DNA of 64,000 bases from Typhlomys cinereus (GCA_023101885.1 JALPQD010000143.1:4124014-4188013), one strand, 5' to 3'. Shown: positions 11,766 to 23,337, numbered from the stretch's first letter. Program-made: numbers and translations. Notes: generated by a model from the sequence alone, not told the origin.

Positions 11766-12569
11766 TTCTTATGATAAAATAAAAACTTTAAAAGTAACTA
11801 AATAAATTATTTTGCTCTACACCAGTTTTAAGGATTCCTACATAGGACTCAGTGTTAACTTATTCTCATTCCAGTACCCAATAATTGTAAGTTATTCATA
11901 GCAACCTTTGCTTTTCTATGGACCATTAAGTAAAATTGATTTTTTTCTGTGTAACTTAGATGCTATTACATTTATAAAGACTAAGGCTTTTTAAGATAAT
12001 TTAACTGAACTCATGACACTTTTGCATGTAATCTTAAAAATACAAGGCAATCTCCCCACCAAGATAGAACTTAAGATTTCTTCAAGTTCCAGTCTTCATC
12101 ATTCAATGTGCACATTGCAGTCATTCCTACAAAATGTTTTTCTGAGGTTGATACTCACAGTCCTATGAAGAGATGAACCTGGAATTGAATTATATAGCCA
12201 TATTCCTTAGTTTCTAAGATAATGTTTTTTACTCTACCTTCAACTTTTCTAAATTCTCTATGCTTCCGGTAATTAAAATTATTATTTAGTCAATACATGA
12301 AAGTATTTTACTCTTATGAATGTTTTGTGTTGAATTTAGGAAACAGTTCTGATTAAAGTAATAAACATTGAAAACTTATGGCAGACACATAAGCATATGT
12401 ACTTAAAACCTGTCAAGTAGCTATGAAAAGACCTTTTACCATTACGAGTATAAATTATTAAGTTTTTCTCAAATCTGTATGCAATTATGATGAACTGGTT
12501 TCAATAATGCTATTTGATATTCTTGTAAATGGGATGATAGCTAAACATTAATTGCTTAAAACTGAGTTG

Positions 12570-12645
12570 ATCAAGGCTGGAAAGATGACTCAGAGTTTAA
12601 GCTTCCCAATGGAAGCAGTAAACAGCCATAGAAAGAGATAAGAGC
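12570..12645 (+). mobile_element. SINE head fragment
   Basis: 'aaggctggaaagatgactcag' resembles the 5' end of B2/B4 SINEs. The rest is degraded. Confidence 0.45.
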
Positions 12646-12754
12646 AAGATGCAAACCTTACAGACACTCTTCTAGTGACCTACTCCATCTAAGTAGACCC
12701 TACTCTCTTTCACTAACTCTCAATAAGTCATCAGTTTATTACATTGGAGTCCTC

Positions 12755-13110
12755 AAAATCCAGTAGTTCCAGTTATTCTTCTGTGGCTGACATAAATACA
12801 AGACCAAGTAATTTAGGGACCCAAGATTTTAGTCTAGCTTAGAATTCATGTTATAGTTCATCATCATGGTGGAAGAGTTCATACCAACATCGAGAGCTAA
12901 GGAACTGATCTCTCATCATATCCACAGGAGGAAAAGCTAAGATAGTGGCATATCTCCTAGTTTTCCATTCTTCTGGTCTGTCTAAGTACTAATCCATCCG
13001 TCTCCATCTTATCCCACATTCCCAGGGAATTATTCCACTCAATAGATCTTCCCACAACAATTAGGTAATCTTTCACAAACTTACTCAGGGTTTGCATTAA
13101 CTAAACAACT
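12755..13110 (-). mobile_element. URR1-like hAT element, antisense
   Basis: Blocks matching the antisense of rodent URR1-type nonautonomous hAT elements appear in order: 'gtggctgacataaatac', 'tttagtctagcttag', 'catcatcatggtgg', 'atccacagg', 'atagatcttccca' and 'caattaggtaatc'. No transposase is encoded. Confidence 0.45.
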
Positions 13111-13252
13111 CTTCCCAAATGTACTCTAAGCCTTAGCCTTCATTTGCAAATGGGAATCACTAATTCACACTAATCATCTCTGGAAATGCTGTATATCATC
13201 AAAAATGTGCTTCAATTCTGCATCTCTTAATCTAGCAATATTGACTGTCAGG

Positions 13253-13665
13253 TGATGGCTAATTTCAAATGTCAAGCTGATACCTGAAAGGTAGCCTCTG
13301 GAAACACTCAACAACAATTAGTTAGTTAAAATAAGCTTTGGGCAAATCTATAAGAGACAGCATTCTTAATTGCACAGTTAATTGGGAAGATTCAGCCTAT
13401 AGAAGGTGGGACCACTCCTGAGGCAGGTGGATAAAAATGGAGAGCGCTCCTTGAGCTAACCACCAAGTAAGTACATAGCAGTGGTCCCTCCTCTCTACTC
13501 TAATATGGATATGATGTGACTGTCTCCCTTGGCTTCTGATGCAGATATGATTTCTCCTGCTTTGATATACTGCAATGTAGAATTAGGAGCTGGAGCAAAA
13601 ACTTTTCACCTATGGTTTTCTTTGGGTCAAGTATTTTTTACATCAAATTAACACACCATCATAGA
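13253..13665 (+). mobile_element. URR1-like hAT element, sense
   Basis: It starts 'gtgatggctaatttcaaatgtc' with 'caagctgatacc'. It then runs through 'ttaattgggaagattcagcc', 'aaggtgggaccactcctgag' and the 'gatatgatgtgactg' segment. This is the sense order of URR1-type elements. It lies just after an antisense relative (12,755-13,110), so the two make a divergent pair. Confidence 0.5.
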
Positions 13666-13866
13666 TTTTATATTCAACATTTTTATCCTGAAAGTAATTG
13701 CTAGTCATTTTTAGAAGAATAGATATATTGTCTATACTGATCAGTTTTATCAAATCTATCAGAATTTATCAGTTTGCTTTAGAACATGATCTTAAAAGAA
13801 CCACAAAAATAAGATAATGAAGCATGCTTTTGACACATGAGTCTACTTATTTAAGAAGTAGTTCTC

Positions 13867-14091
13867 GGGGCTGGAGAGGTAGCTCAAGGGTTAAGCCTCT
13901 GCCTTGCAGGCGGAAGGTCCTGAGTTTGGATCCTAGACCCCACGTAGACAGACGTCAGGCGGAAGCGGGGTGGCCTGCGTTTCTGGTCCTGGTAGGGCGG
14001 AGCCTGTGAATCCCCAGGCAGAGTAAATAAGGAGGAGGTGGAGGCGGTCCATGGTGGTTCCCAAATTCGTCCGTGGTTCTACACACATACA

Positions 14092-14123
<32 letters not shown>

Positions 14124-14173
14124 TACATATATACACACACGCGCAATTGAATAAATAATAAAAAAATTAAAAA
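13867..14173 (+). mobile_element. B2-like SINE with CA-repeat, TSD intact
   Basis: tRNA-derived head 'ctggagaggtagctcaaggg' (A box) and 'ggtcctgagtttggatcc' (B box). A GC-rich, CpG-containing body follows, then a (CA)n array at 14,081-14,122, then 'aattgaataaataataaaa'. It is flanked by a perfect 14-bp TSD, aagaagtagttctc, at 13,853-13,866 and 14,174-14,187. The preserved CpGs and exact TSD point to a young copy. The body differs from mouse B2. Confidence 0.9.
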
Positions 14174-14187
14174 AAGAAGTAGTTCTC

Positions 14188-15349
14188 TTACAACATGTAA
14201 ATAAGGAAGCAATATTACAATCCAGTGAACAATATAGAATTAAAGGTCACTTCCAATTTTTCCATGTACAACAATTCGGTCATTTGTTTCACAACTATAA
14301 ATACTAAACAATGGATACCAAAGAATATATAGAGGAATACAGACTATATTGAATACCCCCTTGATTTTAGAACCAAGTAAAATATTATTTGACAAAAGAG
14401 TTCATATTTGTTTCAATGTGAACATGTTTAAATAAGTAGACTTCTTTGTTATGTTATTCACCAATATCTGAACACTCTGTGGCTTTTACAATATTATAAA
14501 TTTAACCCACTTTCCCATTCCTTAACTTCTTCAAAAGGATTTCCCTATACAATCCTATGCTACTATTTCTTAAGGATACTGACAGAAAAGCAAACATCCC
14601 CGGTCCTATGATGAGCATGCTGACTCCTACTTTATCGGTAATGCTATAAGTGTTCCCTCGGTATGCTATAAGTGTTCAAGACATATTTGCTGTTGATAAT
14701 GATGAGGTTAGTAGTAAAAACACTAGGTATTTGATACGTCAACTGAAATCATACATTTTTAGTTATAGGAACAGTGATCAAATTCATTACAGCAAAAGAA
14801 CACTCAGCCCCTAGTGCTCACCAACTAATGAGCTCAAGCCATGAGGATCAGTTACCTAGTGGGCAGCTGTCCGCTGATGGATGTTGCCTGCAGCATCATG
14901 CTGAAGCACTAAACCCTCAAGACCTGTCAGTGTAAAGGTCAGCGCTTCTCAACACTGGCTGCACTTTCAAGGAATACTGAATGTCTTGAGGGAGGCTCAG
15001 GTTAATCCAAACAGAAGCCAGGGCAGAGAAAGTATGGAGCATTTTCAGAACTTTCTACGGTGGAGGTTGGGATGCTCATAATGTGTAAATTGGGTTGGCA
15101 TTGCAAGTATCTCCTCTTTTTTTTGCAGGAAAATACATTTTCCTGGTTTTCCCTGCTCTATGAACAGATTTAGTTTAGAAGTTAAACTGGAAGAGGTCAA
15201 AAGACCAGAAGCAGTAGCATCTGGGAATTATTTAAAAATTTAGACCATGTACATAGCCTACTGAAACTATCTTAGGAAAGAAACCCAGAATTCTGAGTTT
15301 GTGAAAGCCTTCTATACCACCATGTTGACTACTGTTACAGTTTGCTTGA
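14188..15349. other. Gene-free stretch, nothing recognised
   Basis: No repeat family assigned. A short direct repeat of 'tgctataagtgttc' occurs at about 14,643 and 14,664. Confidence 0.45.
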
Positions 15350-15785
15350 ATAGTTGCTGATAAATGACCATCAAACAGCTTAAGGTAACAAAGGGTTTAT
15401 TTCCTCAGGACAGTCCAGTTACAGTTCTCAGTCCAACTTGACAAGAGAGCATGCACCAACACCAGGGCTGAGGGAACTGGCTAAACCATCTCTATGCAAT
15501 GGCCGAGAGACAGACAATCCTTAATTGCCAGAGCAGCCTGTCTGGCCAAATATACAGAGAGATGCAGACTTCTCAACCAGCTGTCAGTATTTTATTCACC
15601 TAGTTCAGGGCCTAGTTCCACTAACCATGGACTGGGCCTTCCCCATCAGCTAGACAATCTCCTGCAGGTTTGCTCTCGGCTTAACTCAACCATTAATTCT
15701 CCACAAATGTGTCCAGAGCTTAAACTCTCAACTTTCAGGTTGACACCTGTGCCTAACTATGACAACTACTGTAGATATTCAGCAA
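15350..15785 (-). mobile_element. URR1-like element, lineage subfamily, copy 1 (antisense)
   Basis: It shares extended similarity with 42,553-42,955 (same orientation) and 46,223-46,642 (opposite). Common blocks are 'gctgataaatgacc', 'caacaccagggctgaggg', 'cagacaatccttaattgcca', 'tctcaaccagct', 'ccccatcagctagacaatct' and 'cttaactcaacc'. It is nonautonomous. The 111-codon ORF at 15,494-15,829 lies inside it and is incidental. Confidence 0.6.
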
Positions 15786-15825
15786 CTAATAGTAAACTTG
15801 TCTGCCAACTGCCACTGTCAACAGT

Positions 15826-16175
15826 TTGAAATTTGAGTTGTCCCCCACAGGCTCATACGTTTGAAGCTTTAGTTGCTTGGAAAGATAATAGCACCTTTAA
15901 AAGGTGGAGTTTTTTTGGAGGAAGGCAGTCTCAGGGGTTGGGTCTTGAGGTGGATTAGCTCCACCCCACTTCTAAGAGAAGACTGCTTACAGTTGAAAGT
16001 TTTACAGCTTGCAGTGTCCTCGAGGGAGTGACTTAGGCCACCTCCAGCTTCTGCCATCAGCATAGAGGACTGTAACTCTCCTCTACAAATATAAGCTGAA
16101 TAATTCTCCCCTTTTCTCCCTTAAGTTGCTTGATTTTCAATGATGTCTCACAGTAACAGAAGAGAAATTGCTACA
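15826..16175 (+). mobile_element. MaLR-like solo LTR, sense
   Basis: Order of blocks: 'gttgtcccccacaggctcata', 'aaaaggtggag', 'ggttgggtcttgagg', 'actgtaactctcctc', 'ataagctgaataattctccc', 'ttaagttgcttg' and a 'ctcacagtaacagaagagaaatt' end. The end matches the sense terminus of the MaLR element at 2357. No internal region is attached. Confidence 0.5.
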
Positions 16176-16559
16176 ACCACCTAGTTAGAATTGGTGAAGA
16201 AGGAGTTAGTTGCTCAAGCAATCAGATTTACATGTTCTGAGGACTTCCGTTTCTTCCTCTCAAAAAAAGAAGCTTTGCATAAAATAGAATTTTGAAGATG
16301 TAAAAACTTTCAAAAGCAGTAAATGGCATGTAATAAATATCCTAGCCAATGCCAAAATTCTTCCAAATAATATTTCCAAATACTGCTATTCCTTTCTTGT
16401 TACAATCTCTAAAGCAGGTGGCTCCTCCCCAAGTCCTGAATGGATTTACATAATAAACTGCTTCTTCCTGTTAATCAAAATTATATCCATGGAAAAGATT
16501 CACAGATTGTTTCTTCTCCTGTCCATGGAAGAGACAAAACAGATATTTAGAGAGGAAAG

Positions 16560-17481
16560 CAAACATTTTCTATGAAGCTCTTGAATTGACTGAGATTTCT
16601 CAGACTACGTGGATATTTGGACCCTGCAAGTGTTTGTCCAGGACAGGCAACATCGCTGTATCCTGGCCCTCTCTCAGTAGGCTGTCTGATTCTAGGAACA
16701 GCCAGGTTCTTTCTGTCCTCTGGAAGGAAATTCATAGTATATTCTTCCATGTCATATCTGTTTTCTTCATCAATCCATCCCTCGCTCTCTTACCCTTCTG
16801 TCTGTCTGCTTGTGTGGGATCCCTTCAGGCTGTCTGCTCCAATAGGGGTTCAGGCCTCTTGTAGCAAAGTACGTGGTTTTTCTTTGGGTCTCTTCACTTG
16901 TCTTGCCCTAGGTCCTGAAGTTCCCACTCCATATAATTATTTTTTCTTGAATTCCTTACTAGTCCATGGGAGAATGTTGATATGTAAGCCATTGTGCAGA
17001 TCTCTTGAGAATAAGTCTCATGACTATGAGTTTTTGGATGCAGCAGCCCTGTCTTGAGTGGAATGACCTGATTGGGGGTGAACTCCCTATTTTAGGAACT
17101 TAAAATTTTACTGTCCCCTCTTCTGCAACAGTCCCTGAGCCTTAGGGTGAGAAGAGATTTGATTGACCTGATTTCAGCTGAGAGCACTCTGGTTGGTTGT
17201 GGTCTATTTCATTGCTCTTCCATTGCACTGGGCTGCATCTTGTTTGGGTATTGAGATCTTTTCTTATCTAAAGATAAAATGGGGGGCTGGAGAGGTGGCT
17301 CAGGGGTTAAACTTCTGCCTTGCAGGCGGAAGGTCCTGAGTTCGGATCCCAGATCCCACGTATAGATGCCAGGCAGAAGCGGGGGCGGCCTGCGCTTCTG
17401 ATCCTGGTAGGGTGGAGCCTGTGAATCCCGGGGCAGAAGGAGGTGGAGGCGTCCATAGTGGTTCGCGAATTTGTCCGTGGT

Positions 17482-17526
<45 letters not shown>

Positions 17527-18105
17527 GCATGCACGCACATGCACACAGTTGAATAAATAATAATAATAAAATTAAAAAAAATAAAAAAATAAATAAAGAT
17601 AAAATGGGAGGTGTTTAGATGAGATTTACTGACAGCTGTTTATGGTCAGTATTGAGGGAGGTATTGGATCCTGTTAAGTATCAAATATCTTCCCATCCGC
17701 TATTGTTTAAACTAGTTTACATTACTGGGTGTGTGTTCCCTGCTATTAGGAGGATCATTAGGGGACAGTAAGTAGTTGGTTCATTACTTGGAGGCTAACC
17801 CGACTCCCTAATGTGTTTGGTGTCTTCTTCCATCCCACCCCATCCCCAGCTTGTGATCCTTTGTGTTTGTGGGTGTTGTAAGATTTTCTGTTTGATTTCA
17901 TCAAACTGAAATTTTATTGTCTTTCTGTCTCTGGGATAGTTCACTCAGTATGATTTCTTCCACAGTTTCATCCATTTCATTAGTTCATCTTTCCTGACAC
18001 CTGAGTGGTACTCCATTGTACATATGTACCATATTTTCATTAACCATTCTTCAACTGTTGGCCATCTAGGTTGGTTCCGTTTCTTTGTTATTTTGAAAAG
18101 AGCTC
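16560..18105 (-). mobile_element. L1 3' half (ORF2 end plus 3' UTR), antisense
   Basis: 17,900-18,095 is antisense L1 ORF2 near its 3' end: 'gatagttcactcagtatgat', 'gagtggtactccattgtac', 'ggccatctaggttggttcc'. 17,100-17,260 and 16,600-16,980 look like older rodent L1 3' UTR in antisense ('cccctcttctgcaacagtcc', 'ctgagcctt'). A B2-like SINE (17,284-17,594) interrupts it. Next to it lies an inverted ORF2 piece (18,110-18,690), suggesting one insertion with 5' inversion. The left end is uncertain. Confidence 0.6.
17284..17594 (+). mobile_element. B2-like SINE with CA-repeat, nested in L1
   Basis: 'ctggagaggtggctcagggg' head and 'ggtcctgagttcggatccca' B box. The GC-rich body is closely similar to 13,867-14,173. 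A (CA)n tract spans 17,484-17,522, followed by 'gttgaataaataataataaa'. Perfect 14-bp TSD aaagataaaatggg at 17,270-17,283 and 17,595-17,608. It inserted into the antisense L1, so it is younger than that L1. Confidence 0.9.
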
Positions 18106-18109
18106 CTAA

Positions 18110-18690
18110 GAACATGGCTCATGATAATGGCAGAGGATTTCAATACCCCACTGTCACCAATAGACAAGTCAACAGGCCAAAAACTGAACAGAGACACACT
18201 GGAATTAAACCAGAAACCATAAAACATAAACCATAAACCAAATGGACCTGACATACATCTACCAAACATACTATCCTAATACCAATGAATATACATTCTT
18301 TACAGTAGTCAATGGAACTTTCTCCAAAATAGATGACATACTAGGCCAAAATCAAGGCTCTATAAACACAAGAAAATCACAATCACCACCTGCATTCTAT
18401 CTAACCACCGGGGAATAAAAAGATGGACATCCATAACAAGGCAAACAACAGAAAGTACACGAATTCTTGGAAGCTTAACAATATGCTGTTGAATGAGGAA
18501 TGAATTCAGACAGAAGCAAAATGGAAACGCAAAAATTCTTAGAACTTAATAACAATAAAAACACATTATATCAAAACCTTTGGGATAAAATGAAGGTGGT
18601 CCTAAGAGGAAAGTTCATAGCCCTCGACACCTACATCAAATAATGGAAACGTTACAAGGAAAGGACCTAAGGATACAGTGCAACTCGATC
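18110..18690 (+). mobile_element. L1 ORF2 endonuclease-domain piece, sense (5' inversion)
   Basis: It matches the window's own L1 from about 31,985 to 32,500. Shared blocks are 'ggatttcaataccccactg', 'aactttctccaaaatagatg' (versus 32,168), the 'ctaaccaccggggaataaaa' site equivalent to the endonuclease S-D-H motif, and 'gtcctaagaggaaagttcat' (versus 32,448). It lies head to head with antisense L1 ORF2 at 18,095. Frameshifts and stops abound. Confidence 0.75.
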
Positions 18691-19695
18691 CTTTGTCAAT
18701 GAAACTTGCTTTATTTTATTCCATGATAAGCTAGGTCAATTACTGTTGCACACCAAACCCTATTCCACCACACTCCAATGTTTGCCCTCTCTGTTCATTA
18801 CGGTCTTTGATCTTTGAATATTTGACACCAGAGAACTGGAAAACCACTTGTTTTTTACCGTTCAGCAGAAACCCATGAGGAGAAGCAGGACGCACTGAGG
18901 CTGCCTTCCAGGAAGCAGTTTTACTTGTGCTAGTGTAGGCTCTGCGAATACGTATCCAGAAGACTAAGCTCTGAACAAAGCCAAAGTTCAGCTCTTATTC
19001 CCACTTGCCTGCATACCCGGTTAAGACGGCCAAAGTTAGGATGCCTTCTAAAGAACAAAGGAAAACAATGAGAAGCTTTCAGTGAAGTGTGAGTGGATTG
19101 AAAGCAAATCTTGGAGAGTCAAGGCAGGCAAACTGGGAAGACATGAGCTAGCTGCTATGAACCGACTTTGAGCTTGAACTAGGTTATAGCTTTTATTGAA
19201 CCTTAAGGTTATTCAGGCCAGAGTCTGAAAACTGTGCTCTGCCCGGAATAACATGAGTTTTTTGGTTTTTTTTAAACCTACTCAGTGCGTCATGAGTCCT
19301 TGAATGGGCAGTTTGTGGTTTGTGCACTTCCTTTTTGAGTCAACTGCTCATGCCTGTCCCAGAAATCCTTGTGTGGCAGACCAGAAGAGATAATCACCCA
19401 CATGCTATTGTCTGTGGTTTATCTTCAAACCTTTCAGTCAGCTGAAAGACTTCCCTAAGGTTTCCCTTGCTTAATGAAAGGCCAAACCTTGAAAATCTTC
19501 CTCCTCCATCCTTTTCTATTCCCTTGCTCCATTACCTGCTCCAATGGTTATCAAAGAAAACTGATTTCTTTAGGCACAGCATGTGGAACTAGAAAGGACA
19601 ATGGTGTCAGTTCATTCTGGAAACTGCCTGTTTTACGGGTTTCTTCTTCATGAAACAGTCATTATTTTACAAACTAATTAAGGACATTTTTTTTC
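18691..19695. other. Gene-free stretch, nothing recognised
   Basis: Mixed-composition sequence with no clear repeat family and no convincing exon. An 'aactcgatcctttgtcaatg' boundary marks the end of L1 similarity. Confidence 0.4.
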
Positions 19696-19699
19696 TTTA

Positions 19700-20010
19700 T
19701 CTACCCCATGTTTTGTAGTCTTCTAGTGTTATACACATAAATATAGCTTTATTAAAATATTTTCATATTTTAATCTCTAATTCCATTTTTCTCTCTCTTG
19801 ACCTTATAACCCTTCTCCTCTGCCAGACTCCTTTGTATTTTCAAGTCTGTTTACATGTGGTGTAGCCCACTGCATTTCATCTGGTTTGTCTATGTCATGT
19901 GCCTAAGTATTTGCTGAATCATGAATCATGTATCAGTAGGTTTACTATTGAGAAAAGTATCTCCCACCCCCCTCAGAATTAGTTGAATTATGGACAAATT
20001 TTAAACTCTT
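19700..20010 (-). mobile_element. Old rodent L1 3' UTR fragment, antisense
   Basis: Similar to 54,450-54,660: 'cccttctcctctgccagact', 'attttcaagtctg', 'catctggtttg', 'gagtac/taagtatttgctga', 'atcatgtatcagtaggt'. Both copies read as antisense L1 3' UTR of Lx-like age. Confidence 0.5.
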
Positions 20011-20098
20011 TGTCTTTATCCTTCAAATTGCAAGTTAAATATAATTCTCTTGAGATGCTAATTACTCAGCTGGGGACATATCCTTGATATTATATCCC

Positions 20099-20366
20099 AG
20101 GCCTTGGAGAGATGGCTTAGGGGTTAAGACTCTGTGTCACAAGCAGAAGATCCTACGTTTGTATTCCAGGTTACATGTCAAAACTTCAGGCTGAAACAGC
20201 AGTGGCCTGCACTCTAGCCCTGGACAGAGTCTGGAAAATCCCAAAGGAAAGCATAAAGAAAGTAGAAGGAACCCAGGATAATTCCCAAAGTCACCCTTGG
20301 TCCTCCACAGGGTTATAAGTGCGCTCTGATACACATGGACACACATATACACACACACACTAGCAC

Positions 20367-20421
<55 letters not shown>

Positions 20422-20525
20422 GATAGATAGATAGATAGATGATAGATAGATAGATAGATGATAGATAGATAGATTAGATAGATAGATTAGATAGATAGAT
20501 AGATTAGATAGATAGACAAACAGGC

Positions 20526-20584
<59 letters not shown>

Positions 20585-20590
20585 TAGATA
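20099..20590 (+). mobile_element. B2-like SINE ending in a long GATA array
   Basis: SINE body 20,099-20,365: head 'ggagagatggcttaggggtt', then 'cctggacagagtctgg', 'ccctcc/tggtcctccacaggg' and a short CA tract. A GATA array follows to 20,590. Near-match 10-bp repeats attatatccc (20,089-20,098) and attgtatccc (20,591-20,600) bracket SINE plus array, so the array appears to be the grown tail of the SINE. The 165-codon minus ORF here is a translation of the array. Confidence 0.75.
20367..20590 (+). repeat. (GATA)n microsatellite with GACA and GATTA variants
   Basis: About 55 tetranucleotide units. The pure blocks are interrupted by 'gatgata' and 'gattaga' variants and a short GACA run at 20,565-20,582. 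Interruptions indicate stepwise growth with point mutation and partial duplication. Confidence 0.97.
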
Positions 20591-20788
20591 ATTGTATCCC
20601 TAATATGAAATGTCTGAATCATGTTTATGGACAAACAATAGTCTTATGTTCTCTTTCTAAGACTGTTAAGTCTCCAGACCTTAACTTCCAAGTAGAGTGA
20701 TACTATCACCAAGTTGCCATTCTTTCTAAGTCTTGCCTTTGGAAACAATATTTTTTTTTCTTAAGAATGTTCTCCATCTTTATATTTC

Positions 20789-20899
20789 GGAACGGGAAAA
20801 TGGGGGGCGGGTGCAATGGGGACTGGGGAGGGGTGGAGAGAGGGAGGGGAACAGGGTACCTATTAAGCTTGGGGAAAAATAAATATAAATAATTAAAAA
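20789..20899 (+). mobile_element. Very short L1 3' end insertion, sense
   Basis: A G-rich purine tract ('ggagaggtggagagaggg' style) followed by 'ggtacctattaagctt' and an A-rich tail, like the end of the L1 at 36,250-36,365. Flanks atctttatatttc (20,776-20,788) and atctttatttttc (20,900-20,912) agree at 12 of 13 positions and look like a TSD. The insertion is only about 110 bp long. Confidence 0.8.
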
Positions 20900-20912
20900 A
20901 TCTTTATTTTTC

Positions 20913-21781
20913 AGAGTCACCCTGACCTTGTGATACTATAAGCTGTTAACCGAGGCCTGAGATGAGAAGAAGATGTGGAAAGTGGGACCTTTTTAGCTAG
21001 GGTTCAAGAAAACCAACACTTGAGCAGGCATAAGGCAGAAGGGAAGGGAGTTCAATGTAACCATGAGAAAGCCCACAGGCTTTGTGGCAGTATCTGAAAA
21101 GGAGAAAAAGAGACAACCAGGAAAAGGGTGCTTCGTGCTGGGCCACAGATCTAGTACAGAAGGCACCCCGTTCTCGTACACAGACAGAGGCTAGAAATAA
21201 AATTAGAGACAGTCTATTAAGAAAGGAAATGCTTTTCTAAGAATGGAAATGGGCTAATTGGTGGAGGAAAAATCCCCAAAAACATTGGGCCAGGAGATGT
21301 GTAGCTCATTATAGGGTGTTTATACAGGACCCACCACTATGTTTGCATAACTCAGATGCTTCTCATATTCTTTGCTAGTTCCGTGAAGCCTAGGAAAGGA
21401 AGATTTCCCACCTTTCTCTGTAATTTTCCTGGTTGTCAATCCCTACTCTTTAGCCATAGGACCATATCTGAGTACCACTGATTACGTGTGCTGTCTTAAC
21501 AAGATCTTGACAAAGTCTTAGAGTGTCAACATTGCTCTCATGTCTCCCTACTATTGGCCACATCTATTTTCTACCTCTTATCACTGCTCCTCACAGTATC
21601 CAAGGTAGGTCGTCTTCAATTGTGAACCATGTATGAATGCCAAGCTTTGTCATTCCTTTGTCTGAGTTCTCCAGAATCTTCCTGTACAGGTAACAATCTA
21701 CTCTTCTGCATCTGCCCTGTAACTGAAAGCAGTGTCTTTGCATCTTGATGAGTATGAAGTTTCAAAGCATAACTAGGTATA
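20913..21781. other. Unclassified, no gene seen
   Basis: Moderately complex sequence (20,980-21,540) that may be LTR-like or unique. No diagnostic ends found. The short minus ORFs show no recognisable motif. Confidence 0.35.
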
Positions 21782-21794
21782 AAAGAGTGGAGAA

Positions 21795-22106
21795 GGGGGC
21801 TGGAAGAGATACATGGCTCAGGGGTTAACAAACTGCCTCACAAGGAGAAAGTCCTGAGTTAGGATGTAAAAACCAGTGGCCTTCACTTCCAGCGCTGGTA
21901 GACAAAGCCTGGGAAATCCTAGAGAGAAGCCAAAAAGAGATAGAAGCAATCTAGGATGATTCCTGAGGTCATCCTTGGTCCTTCACAGGGACACACAGTG
22001 CCTTCTGATACACACACACACAGGCACACACACACACACACACTCACACACACACACACACACACACATACACATACACACACACTAAAGAAATAAAGTT
22101 AAAAAT
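21795..22106 (+). mobile_element. B2-like SINE with CA-repeat
   Basis: Head 'ggctggaagagatacatggc', B-box region 'aagtcctgagttaggatg', body shared with 20,099 and 38,501 ('ccttggtccttcacaggg', 'cacacagtgccttctgatac'), then an interrupted (CA)n tract at 22,006-22,084 and an A-rich tail. Flanks aaagagtggagaa (21,782-21,794) and aaagattggagaa (22,107-22,119) agree at 12 of 13 and form a TSD. Confidence 0.85.
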
Positions 22107-22369
22107 AAAGATTGGAGAAAAATTTATGATTTTCAGCAAATAGGGTGAGCATCAGAATTTTGCCTAAGAAATTCCATCCCCCAAAGACAGAAAAAATGGA
22201 TTATTATCAGGGAACCAATGCATATTTATATAAGAAAAAACATAAAAAGCCATGCATTTCTTTTTTAGCACACTCAGTTTTAGGAATATATTCTGAGCAC
22301 ACCTAGGTACAGGTCAGAGACTCAAAGGAAAGACAGTGGATCTGAATGCTCTGGGTGTGCTTATGGGAG

Positions 22370-22800
22370 CCCCTCGGGAAGTCCCCCAACCTAAGACTGA
22401 CCAGGAATGCAAAGTCACACCAAAGCCAGCACATAAGATACAAAGGAGATTTACTGGCAAGTAAACAGGAGGACAAGCAGCATGGCTGTCTTTGTATCAG
22501 ATAGAGGCAGACCCAAGATCTAGTTCTGGTCTCTTATTGGGTAGGGTCATGTAACTATAGGACAGGGGCATGTGGCTATAGGACAGGGACATATAGTTGG
22601 AAAAGTACTTAGATGAGAAGAGGGGCTCACTAAAGAGCCCTTGGGATAGTGTGGCCAGCTCATCTTAGCTCAGACAAGTTGGGGGCTGTGAAGAAGTCCT
22701 TGGGAGAGTATCCAGGCTCCAGCTGAGGCTCTGAAGAGTCCTTTGTCTGGACACATACACAAGAGGAGAAGTGGGACGATGGAGGGGAAGGTAGCTTGAG
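22370..22800. other. Possible LTR-like repeat, family unknown
   Basis: Region with the duplicated phrase 'ctataggacaggg(g/a)ca' and an ordered, moderately GC-rich composition unlike its neighbours. It could be an antisense LTR, but no terminal motif or internal region was seen. Confidence 0.25.
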
Positions 22801-23337
22801 CCATTTTGGGTTGAATATGCTAAACAACGTTCAATTAAGTATGATAATGAGCTACTGAGCTATGTTTACTTCAACCTAAGGGAGAGAAAGAGGCAGAGTG
22901 CCTTTTGACCTGTTCTAGGTACTTCCAAAATTTTTTAACTGAAACAGAAAGAACAAATTTAAGTCTTTAGAAGTCTTTTAGAGCAGCAGCAGTTTTCAGC
23001 CCACAAAGTACTTGAGTTTGCCCCAGGCACCTGTCTCTGGTAGCAGCTCCACGCTTAATGTGGATTACAAGGCTCTGCATAATCTACTCACTTTATCCAA
23101 TGCAATCCCAGACCCCTGTCATGTCTGGCTCTTTCTCATCTTGGACTTTGCATAGCTTCCCATTCCCCAGGATTGTTCTTCAGTGTCTACAATGACCCAT
23201 GCCGCGCACTCACTAGGCCTGAGAACAGATATCACACTCTCAAGAGGAATCCTGTCATTCTTACCTCTATTATCCCATCTCCAAGGGTAATTCTTTCGGG
23301 TTTTCCCAAGGACAAGAGGATTCTTAAAAAGTGAGAG

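Noticed and set aside
13867..13960. tRNA gene
   Set aside because: A and B boxes are present, but they belong to the tRNA-derived head of a SINE; no cloverleaf or anticodon arm of a functional tRNA is formed.
15494..15829. 111-codon ORF
   Set aside because: It lies wholly inside a nonautonomous URR1-like element whose other copies do not keep the frame.
17209..17544. Minus ORFs with long VCVCVC runs (also at 13,933-14,212, 29,733-30,112, 38,518-38,815 and 44,826-45,179)
   Set aside because: They translate CA/TG repeats inside SINEs.
20137..20634. 165-codon minus ORF rich in LSIYLSIY repeats
   Set aside because: It is a direct translation of the GATA microsatellite and the adjoining SINE.
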